Shown: positions 50,331 through 61,100 of the stretch, piece after piece
How the letters are laid out: every line of letters starts with the position of its first letter
How positions within the stretch are numbered: position 1 is the first letter of the stretch
NCBI GenBank assembly: GCA_014706295.1
Contig: JACSVZ010000006.1
Span: 27,999,629-28,063,628, forward strand
Source: Lycocorax pyrrhopterus obiensis
Lineage: Eukaryota; Chordata; Aves; Passeriformes; Paradisaeidae
DNA: 64,000 nucleotides
Direction: 5' to 3'
Notes under the pieces: generated by a model
What the model was told of the DNA's origin: nothing
Seen by the model: the letters and a program-made list of their open reading frames with translations, nothing else
Databases searched by the model: none
Translations under genes and position numbers: made by a program

Positions 50331-52020
50331 AGTTTTCGTGTTCTGATTGATCTGTTCATTGATTGCTGGGGGTGCTGTGGTCGGGCTGCGCCCTTGTGTT
50401 ACGTTCTGACCCGGTCGGATGCAGGGGTCGCGTGTTTTCCTGTTGGCGCCCTGAGGGAGGCCAAGCAGTGCTGAGCAGCCGTATCGCACTGCTGTGCCGC
50501 GTCTGGCGTGTCTTTCCTGGGCAGGCCGCGTCTGTGATGTGATGTCTCTGACAGGTTTCACGTAGCCTTTACCTGCAACATTACAGGGAAAAACGCAGCA
50601 ATGTCTAAAGGGATTTATCTGAGTCTGGTGTGGTCTCTGCTTTCTCGGAGCTTTTTTTTTCTGAGGAAGGAGCTTTATTTCCAGCTCCTTAGGCTAAATT
50701 CTGTGTTCCTTGGAGACAGTAGGATTCGAGTGTGAAAAGCTTAATTTTGTGCTTGATCCTGGCATACTGTGAAGATTTTGGTGGCTATGACTAAAGGGAC
50801 TGAGTTTGTAATAGAAGTGGAACTGTATGTGAGAGCTAGTCTTGGATCTTGGATTTATCATGTTGTGCTTTATGGGAAAGGTATATTCTGCCTAACCTGA
50901 GCAACTTGTGTTAGCACTAAAATGGGAGAGTTAGCAATTTGTAGCAGTTTGATTGTGACTTAGAGCAGAAAATAAATTCCTAAACAAGGAAGGAAAGAGG
51001 CATCTGAATTTGAAATGCAGCAGATTATCGGTATTTTTTGTGTTCATCTTACGCATCTATTGAAGAGTAACAGGAATGGCAACCTGATACAATTTGGGAA
51101 ACAAAAAGTGGGCCCAGCATTTGATGAAGAGAAGGAAAATTATTAGCAGCTATGGAGTGGTACGTTGCCATAGGGTGTCATGTAAACAGCGTGCCCTGAG
51201 CTCTGTGCACTTGACAATACTGTTTCCACTTTGGCATGGTGGCCCTTGTTTTCCCAAAGTTCTTGAGTTACTAGTCTTTAAAATTACTGTAGTGCCCAAG
51301 ATTTTTTCTTTTCCGTATCAGAGAAAGCAACTCAGGCATCTTCAAGAGAACAAGCCAACCTGAAATTTACTCCATATATTGTCTTGGCATCGAGCAGTAT
51401 AGTGTGTCGTGTGTATTAATCGTGCTTTTAATGCATTGTGGAATTTTAAGGCTTAGATAATATTGAAGCTTCTGTATTTAAATAAAAACTGAAATGTAAT
51501 GTCTAATGTGTTTCTCTGTTCAGTCTAGATAGAATCTCTATGTAGTGTGAGGAACTTTTCTGAATCAAGTGAATATTGCTAATTCCTTAATTTTCTGGAG
51601 CTTGGTGGGGTTTTTGGTTTTGTTTTGTTTGGGTTTTTTTGTGCTTTCGTATGTGATTGAATTCTACAAGCTTGAGCACTGGATGGTCTTTTTTTCTTGA
51701 TTCCAGTTTCAACTTTTTTAATGTTAATGTGTAATATTTCCCTTTTCTACAAAGAAGCTTTTTGCACTCTATTGAATTAAGCTGAAGGATCATCCAAGTG
51801 TTAATAAATTACAGTTGTCTAATTGAAATAAGAGAGTAAGCTTTTTTGGGATTTTTTCATAAAGTGGTCTGGTCTTCTACCCAAGTCATGCCTGTCTGGA
51901 TTATGATTCATTAAGTTACCTGTAAAATTGAGTTTTAAAATTCTGTAGTTGCTGTAAGTACATGACTGGTTCTTTTTTTGTGTGTGTCTGTTAAATGTGC
52001 TTGAGTTTATTTTTACTTCC
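50110..52020 (+). other. EXOC1: EXOC1 intron 1 (5' UTR intron)
   Basis: The GT at 50110-50111 pairs with the AG at 52022-52023 or 52032-52033. The first 220 bases are CpG-rich and the rest AT-rich. T-rich GTTTT runs occur near 51610-51640. No further exon was recognised. Confidence 0.65.
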
Positions 52021-52043
52021 TAGAATCTTTCAGCTGAGAGAAA

Positions 52044-52167
52044 ATGACTGCAATCAAGCATGCTTTACAGAGGGATATTTTCACTCCCAATGATGAACGT
52101 TTATTGAGCATTGTGAACGTGTGCAAAGCAGGCAAAAAGAAGAGGAACTGCTTTTTGTGTGCCACAG
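52044..52167 (+). CDS. EXOC1: EXOC1 first coding exon
   Basis: The ATG at 52044 sits in GAGAAAATGA (A at -3) and begins [20 protein letters not shown]. The exon ends GCCACAG|GTACAT with 41 codons plus one base. Two acceptors are possible 10 nt apart, CCTAG ending at 52023 and TTCAG ending at 52033; the choice changes only the 5' UTR. Confidence 0.96.
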
Positions 52168-55100
52168 GTACATAGGAATACCACCACACTGTATTTCTTG
52201 TCTTCACCTTTGTTTTTTATTTGGTTGCATTTGTTTTAGCTTTATGTACAATCCTTTTTCTTGCCCTGTGTAAAACAGGTGCTTTCCATTCCTAATGGAG
52301 AAAATTATTTGTAGCTTGTACTTTCATTATTGCTTCTACCAAAAAAAGAAACAAAGCCCACTACTTTTATTCACAGATCTCATTGTAATTTGAAATGAAA
52401 GAATCAAAAATTATTCTTTTGGGATTGGTGGGCTTTTGAAGCAGCCTTTATGTAGTACTTAAAACAGGTTTAATAATCATCTGGGCTGATAAGCCTAAAT
52501 AAAACGCTTTAAAAATATTGGTTAGAATCCAAGGAAAGGCACAGCAACTGAATTGAATTCTAATGTTCCTTTAAGTGTATGTTTATTACATTATATATCT
52601 TAAAAAAATTAGGTGCTTTGGGTTGATCTGTTAATAAATTAGCTTGCTAGAATATTTTTTTGGCTAAAAAATGCCCAAAAAGTTTTTATTCTGACTATAC
52701 TCTCCAGTTGTGTCTGTGCTTGTCAGTTAAGTGGTCATGGTCCAAGATGTGCTGTATCAAAGAAATAGCTGTAAATTGGGTTCATTACCTCACAAGCTGT
52801 ATGGGGATGTATACCTGTTTGATTGAGACTATGGTTATTGTGGATGAAAATGTTTTGAAGGGTCTCTTTTCATCAAATAAATGCTACGAAATCTCCCCCA
52901 CAGATACTTTGCTTCAGAAGTTGAAGTACAGCAGAAACAGATGTGAAAGTAGCATGTGTGTTTTGAAATTACTCTCTTATTTCATTTAATAGTGACAACG
53001 GAACGACCAGTCCAAGTAAATGTGGTAAAAGTGAAAAAATCTGACAAGGGAGATTTTTACAAAAGGCAGACTGCATGGGCACTTCGAGACCTTGCTGTTG
53101 TTGATGCCAAAGATGCTGTTAAAGTATGTGTCACTTTTTTGTTTAGTCCTCTGCTCACAACATCCTCTTGGTTCCAAATTAGACCTTAATTTTCTTGATA
53201 CTGGCTGCTTTAAAAATTAGACTGATAACAGGTTAATTAAGATGATACATTCCTGTGCTGCCTGTGCCTGCATTTTCTTTTAGCCTTTGCAAGAATACAA
53301 CCCTGGTAAATTGAGTAAGAGCAGTCTAGATATGCTTGAATAGCAGTAGTCTCAACATCTGCCCTTTTAGTTGTAGTGATCTCTCAGTGACTGTAGAGAG
53401 CATCTGCTAAGGACCAGTATTTTTTTGTTTTGTTTCAAGTCTTACATAAATTTTTTCTCCCAAGCTTAATTTCCAGTAAGAAAATTTATGATTGTTCTAC
53501 TAATGACAGTCATAAATTTGTCAAAATGTCAAAAATGTTCTGCTACATGTAATATTTTTTTGCTGGGAGACTTAAAATGTTCTTAATGAGCAGTATATAA
53601 GCTTGAGGGTGAGCTGGAAGCACACAGTCCTGGTATGGTGGACTTTTCCACAGAACAACAGGAGCAACCTATTTTTGACCACTTAAATTCATTTGTTGTC
53701 ATAAACTAAGATTTACAAGCAGGCAGAGGGGAAAAGCCTTCATCTCATGATGTTTGTTTTTATGTTCTGGTAACTGGTTGTTTGGAAGAATAGCACAGAA
53801 AACTGCAAAGTTGAAAATTGTTTGATTTCCCCCTCCCCAAGTATAGGTTTGTTATTTGAGCTATTCACATAATGGTTGGCTAGATTTTAGATGTTCCTAA
53901 ATACCATGTTGGAGTATTGCTTCCATCAGGTTAAAATGATACTGTCTTTCAGGGCTTTTTATTGCAAAACAGAATTTGGCAACAGTTTTCAGAAGTATGC
54001 TGTGATGTGTATACCACTATAATGACAGATTTTGAAATTTTCATTCAAAAACCGAATGTGGAATGCCAAACTCGTACATTAAAAAATGGTAGAATTAAAG
54101 TTGATAGGTATATTGTGTGTTTTGGTTTCCAAACACGGACCTCTGCAATTGTTTTGATGCAGGCATCTCCTGCACTAGTTGTGAGACAAGTCAAATTTTA
54201 CAAAACAATACTGTTTCTTTAGAAATATATGGTACTTATATTTATCAATGTAAGCTACAGACAAAAGAACTGCTTTTATTGTAGTATACAGAAAATAAAA
54301 TTTCCCATCCTGTGGTTTCTTGCACTGCCTGTTTCTAGTGATGGTAGTGACTATATAGTAAGTAGCAGCAGTAGTAGATTTTACAAACGATATATAAGTA
54401 AGAATTTAATATGTAATTGAAGCAATAACATTTTTCATCAAAAGGAGCCTGGTCCATGTAAAATGCTTGTAATATGATATTTTAAACAGGCTATTACTAG
54501 TTACAGTCCATAAGTGATTGTTGTAAGTGTAGTACTTTATTCAGTTGTTTTCAAAGTAATGTTCTTGTCAGGCAATAAATCTATTTGAAAATACATCTGT
54601 AATTGTATTTTGCTATTAAAATACCATTTTTTTTTATCCTGTTCAGTCCTATTGAATACTGTCATACCTCTAAAATATGTAGGGTGCTCAGATTTTTCTT
54701 CTTGCCTAGTCTCTTAAGAATCCTTCAATTGTGTTGTATATGGTGTCAGTCCAGTTAACTTCAGTTACCATTTTTATATTCAGAAGGCATTAATCATTCT
54801 GAGGGTGGTGTTTCAGGGCAGACAGCACTGTCAAATGTTTGTTGGAAATCTTACACATCTCTGTATTCTGTTATTTTCGTCTTATCTGGCTTGACAAAAT
54901 ACTGCCGTCATAGCCTGGGTTCTGGTTTTTCACTATCACTATTTTAGCAGCTTTATTAAGGTGCATGAGGGCCCTAAAATTGCTGTATGAGCTTAAGGTT
55001 GGCATCTGTGTAATTTAATTTTTATCCTGTCATCTCAATAATTAAGTGTGTGGACAATCTCTGCTACTTAGAGAATCATTTGACTGTGGAGCCTGTAACA

Positions 55101-58100
55101 TATCTCCATCTTTTGCAGGAGAGTCCTGAGTTTGATTTGCATTTTGACAAAGTGTACAAATGGGTTGCAAGCAGCACAGTGGAAAAGAACACCTTCATTT
55201 CATGTATCTGGAAACTCAATCAGAGATACCTTAGAAAGAAAATTGACTTTATTAATGTTAGTTCACAGCTGTTGGAAGGTAAATTTCTACAACTGTATTT
55301 GAAGTATAAAGTTTAGTAATTAATGATGTAAAACAGATATACTAAAAAAAAAATCTTAATCCTGATGGGTTTTCTTATTCTTAATTCTTCTTAACTTTAT
55401 ATTTTCTAAGTCTTCAGATAAACAAGATGACTATATAACAGATTTTCTGTTAGAAACTGAGAACCAAGAAAATACTTCATTAACAAAGTTCTAAATATTG
55501 ATAAACTGACTGTATTTCTAAGACATTCTGTTTCTTGAACAAAATAAAATCTGCGTCCAAGATCTGGTAGGTCTAAATGTGTAACAAGTCTGCTTTTGTT
55601 CTCATTTTCATTTCCCCGTGAATTAGAAAAATGCTTTAAAAAGTGAGCATCCGTAGCATTCTAGAAATTAGTGTGGTTTTATATGAGATTTCTAGTTCAT
55701 TAACTGTGAGGCATGTGCTAAATTCTGCTGGACCCTATTACAATTTGTGTGACTGATTGGTTGCTAGGAAGGCTTTGCGTCTTGTTTGCTTATTCTGTAG
55801 TAAGTATTTTTATGGTCACATTATCTTTTCATAGTTAAATTTTATAGTAAAGCCTACTAAGTAAGAGTATATCACATGGAGTCTGTCAGAAGTGGTGAAG
55901 CTACTGGTATTAAATACTAGACTGGTGTGTGCAGAAAAATTTGAATTAGAAATGTGAAACAGGAAGGATAACATTTCTGTATTTTGGTGTTGACCAGAAT
56001 TTGTTTTTAACCAACATCTAACATTTGAAGTTCATGCAATAATAAAACATTCAAACTTACTGCCACTTAAAAGTGTACACACTGTTCGTGCTTTGTCTAG
56101 CTAACATTCTCTGCTTCCTTTCCTCTGCTTTTCCATACCTTTTAATTCTTCAGAACTTCCTAAAGTTGCAGAAGGTGCGTAACACCTTTTTCCCTTATTT
56201 TGCCTTGTAAGCAATTTTCTGAAGTAGTATTCTTTTTGTTTGTTTGTTTTTTTAGTGCTTTGGTTAGCTTATCACGTTTCTAGAGATAAGAGAGATGTTT
56301 CAAATGTCCTAAACACTTTCTGGCTGGACTGTGTTAATATTCATTTGTCAGCCTTTTGAGTGGCTTGTTAAATCAATTAAGCACTGCTGTGAGAAATCAT
56401 AGTTAATAAAAGCATTATTTATTTGATTTGCACTTATATCTGTACTGATTTTTGTGCTGTGAAACTCATCTTGAGTATCAAGATAACATATTTATTAAGT
56501 GATATATATCTTAATCAACATCAGTATGTTTCCCTTATGCTCTGTCTACCAAAAGAGAGAATCTAACTTGTACTGATTTTCCACTAACAAATCAGTGTAA
56601 TACTGTAATATATTCTGATGCTGATTACCAGTGTAAGAGGTGAATAAGCTGGGAGTAGATTTGTTCCTTGCAATAAAGGAAGGTGGATATTTGTATTTTG
56701 CTTATGTTGCAATTTGGAAAACATTGCTGTTGGGAGTCAGTTCTGGAAATTGTAATGAAGCGTGTGGAAGACTGAGACTTGAAAAAAGTGTTCGTAGGCA
56801 GCAGGTGCTTGTTGGGAGAGTTGTTTGATGGATTAATTTACTTACAGATAGTTAAACATACTTAAGTACTCTTGAAATGCTTGTGACTTTCTGGACTTGA
56901 TAACATGTTTTATTTTCCTTCTCTGCCTAAGAATCTGTTCCAAGTGGAGAGAATCAAAGTGTAGCAGGAGGTGATGAAGAAGCTGTGGATGAATACCAGG
57001 AGTTAAATGCAAGAGAGGAACAGGATATTGAAATAATGATGGAAGGGTGTGAATACGCTATTTCTAATGCTGAAGCCTTTGCAGAGAAGTTGTCGAGAGA
57101 GCTACAAGTGCTAGATGGGGTAAGCATTCCTTCTAATGTACAGTGTGCCAGCATGTTGAACTGTTCTCTTTGATACTGACCACATAGCATTCTTTGAAAA
57201 GGTAGTTAATGTGATCTGTCGCATATTTAAATGTAAATGTTTTTTAGACAACCTGGCATTCTAGAGGTCACTTGGAAAACTTAGGAGATGCAGGGGGTGC
57301 AGATGTGAGGGAACCATCAACAACCTCCTCAAATTGTCAAGTTGTATGTTTCTTGTATATTTTGAAAATGGCTGCTGTCATGGAGACCGCTGATCTTGCA
57401 ACAGAAAATCTGACCTTATCACCTATGCTGGTTTTTTTGGACCTAAAAGTGTTCTGGTATAGTAGGGATTACTGTTTGGCTTTTTGTTTTTCTGCAGATC
57501 AATACTTCACCTCTAAGAAATTGAGCAAAGTTTTGGGTTTATATCTTATCTTTTTGAAATAAGGAAGTGTTGTAGATTGAGGAGCTTCTGTGCTCAGTAA
57601 CACTATGGCTTATCTTATTTTGATTATATCAGGAGTTTTGGAAACTATTTGACAGTAATAGAGGGAGAAGGAGATATCAGAATGCTTTTGAGACATAAAA
57701 ATGTCTTCTAAAATACGGCTTTATTTTCTGTACAGGCAAATATTCAGTCCATTATGGCCTCGGAGAAACAGGTGAATATCTTGATGAAGTTGTTGGATGA
57801 AGCTCTAAAGGAAGTTGACCAAATCGAGCTAAAGCTGAGCAGTTATGAAGAAATGCTTCAGAGCGTAAAAGAGCAGATGGATCAAATTTCAGAAAGCAAC
57901 CACCTAATTCATCTCAGCAACACAAATAATGTTAAACTACTGTCAGAGATAGAGTTCTTAGTGGTAAGCATTTTTATTATGTTTACTATGGTTGTTCCCT
58001 TCAGGTATAAAATTCTTTTAGGTTGCTACCCTCTTTAGCGTGAGGTTCCTTTAAAAGAATGAGCTTATTTTTCTGTTTCACTGTTGCACTAATTTCAGTA

Positions 58101-61100
58101 GTTGTAATGATGAAATTGTATTTATCCTTCTTGGTTCATTAGCATAGCAAACCAACCTGCTTCCGGCTTATGGACAATACTATCCATTATTTTGTAGAAT
58201 CACATGGATCTGGCTAAGGGCCATATAAAGGCCCTTCAGGAGGGAGATCTGACATCTTCTCGAGGCATTGAGGCCTGCACTAATGCAGCAGATGCCCTTC
58301 TGCAGTGTATGAATGTAGCTCTTCGTCCAGGTAATGTTTTTGTTAGACTATCATCTGACAAACACAATTTATTACGGTAGTGCCTTTCCAACTAGTCTCA
58401 GATTTTGTTCTGTTGATTGAAGGAAATGCGACCTCTGGTCCTCTTGGTTCCCATATACAATATATTACTTTATATTTTGTACACTCTAAAGTCCTTTTTG
58501 TTTGTAGGACATGATATGCTTCATGCAGTGAAGCAGCAGCAGCAGCGGTTTAGTGACTTGCGTGAGCAGTTTGCACGGAGACTTGCCAGTCATTTGAACA
58601 GCGTATTCGTTCAGCAGGTATTATTTCTTACTGTTGAATATGAAATTTTGGGTTACAAACTTTCCTGGAGAAGAAAAACAGTCTATCTAAAATTGCACAT
58701 GTTCTGTGCTGTAGTCAGTAAATGCTAGAAGCTCTTCAGGCAGAGATGTCGCTACGCATAGCAACATTATAATTGCCTACAGAAGTGTCTTACATAAAAA
58801 AAACCCCCAAACATCTCTTTTTAATGGGATTGCTTTCTGAATTAAATGCATATGTGATCTATAAAGATTTATTTTAATTGTAGAGCTTGATTATTGAGGA
58901 GAAAAAGCACTGACCTTTTTTTAAGGATGTTAGAGGCTGAAAACATGGAAGGTCTTGCCGTCTGAAACTGAAGGACTATAAAAAAAACCCCAAAACAAAA
59001 CCAAACATACAAAATAAAATGTCTGAACCCTGGTTTTGTTCCTTAACTTATTCATAAAACACTGTCCTGACACTTGTTTCCTAAAGTCTGGGTGGTTTTT
59101 TTAGCTTCAGTTTTTTAATTTATGTGTTTTTTATCTTCAATTAGTTTACTCAGACCTTCCTTCAGCTCTATAACAGGTCCTCCTATCATTCAGTTCCAGT
59201 GAGTACATTGAGTTTGATACAAGATTTTCTAACTAATTTTTTTTCCTGAGCTTGAATTATCTAACTAGCAGCTGCATTTTTGACTTTGCAAAAAGAAATT
59301 TGTCCTTACTGATTACAGAGCATCAGACTTACGTCCCTTTTCACTTTTGTTATTTTTGTCAGCCCTTAAGCTTTGTTAATCTGTTTATGAGCTAACATTC
59401 CTCTGATCTGATCCCCAGAAACTGCTGAGAGGCAGACTGAGATGCATGGAGGAAAAGTATTTTCAGGAAGTAGTAATATGTGTACAACAGTACAGATACT
59501 GCAATTGTGTGAAATTGCAATATTTGTAAATAAAAAATAGTAATTCTGGTTTTATACATATTAGCACAATAAAAGTTTAACAGTTCTAAATTTTATGTAT
59601 TAGACTGTGTGCAGAAAATGGAATAGAGTAACACTGGATAATTGTATAGAAAATGGCATTTAGAGCCTGGCTTTTTATGGCAAAGATAACTGCTTCCTAC
59701 ATTTTCTTCACTTTGCAGAAGAATTCCAGCTCCACAGCATATTAATTTTTTTGCCTTTAGCTTCTGTTCTTAGGAAGGTATTTTTCCTCTGTCACTTTTC
59801 ATATTTTGAAAACCTGAGTATAGACTACGTGTCCCAGCTCTTAAATGAGCAAGTAGAAGCTATGTTGTGTAAGTCCTGTGTAAATGCATCCACAAAGTTT
59901 GAATATTGGACTTGTGTATGGAAGTGGCTGTTTAGCAGAATGTCCTTCGGATGTTCTCTTCTGAGGATTTTATTTTTTAAAAATGGTAAGAGATTATTAT
60001 TACTGTGTAATATTATGTGGACTAGATGAAATTCTTATTCTTAAGACACAGTTCAGTGCTATTGAGAATGCTATTACCAACTGGCAGTTTACTTTTTTAA
60101 AATTCTGATACTAGTATTGGCCTCACATTGTTTTTCATACAAACTTGCCCTTGAAAAGTTTTGGCTTGCTGTTAGCTGTGAGGTATTAATCAACAGATAA
60201 AACTTACGACTTTGGTGTTAAGTTTAAGCAGGAAGAGTTCATTAACTGCAAGAGATGAGACTGCAAAGATTTTTCATTGTTGTAAAAGAGGAAAAAAAAA
60301 AGGTTTTGTACTTCATTTTGAGATACAGATTCAAGTGTTGGAGGTACAGCAATTTTTGTGTTCTATTGCTAAAATGAGCTTGTTTTGTTAGTTTGAGGAA
60401 TATAGCAATTTCTTAGTCTGATGTTGTTGAAAACTCCCAGCTCCAATACCTTGTTACCTTTAACATCTGAAGAGTTGCATTATTTGTTTAGAATGTTTCT
60501 TAAAAAAATAATTTAAAGCACTTCAGAAAAAACTAAGATAAAGGCAAAGACTTCTAAATTAAAAAGACAAAAGAAAGCATGATGATATCTAGGCAGCTGT
60601 TAATATAAGCAAGACATTCTGATTTGGAAGTCATTAGATGGCAAAACATAGTTATTGACATTTGGGCCTAAATACATTTCCTTGAAAGTATGAAATTGCT
60701 CTTTATTTTTTGAAAAGCAAAATAACTCCATGCTTGATTCAAATTCCTCTTGTAAGATACTAAAGTCCTTCCCCTCCTTTGCATTGAAAGGAGAATAAAT
60801 ATTAAAAATTTTAAACAGAAATGCAACTTCGGATTGCCCTTTGCTGCAGTGTTAAAGACTGTTTACTAACAGTTAATGTAGTTGTGTTTATTGTGTAATA
60901 CTAATAATTGATTAACCTGTGTGTCTGTTACTTTAAAGATTTTTTAACAACCAAGTTCAGCACTCAAAGGCAGCTCTGAGCTTTCTGCCTTTGAGATATG
61001 AAGTAGGTTGAAGCTTCGAAACTGTGAAATAGTTGAATAGCAAATTCAGAGTTTCATTTGGTAATGATTTACGTTATGCGTAATGAGAGAAAGCCTGTTA

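Noticed and set aside
49695..50561. 288-codon minus-strand frame and overlapping frames in the EXOC1 CpG island
   Set aside because: A by-product of CpG-rich sequence; composition is arginine/proline/alanine-rich with no domain.
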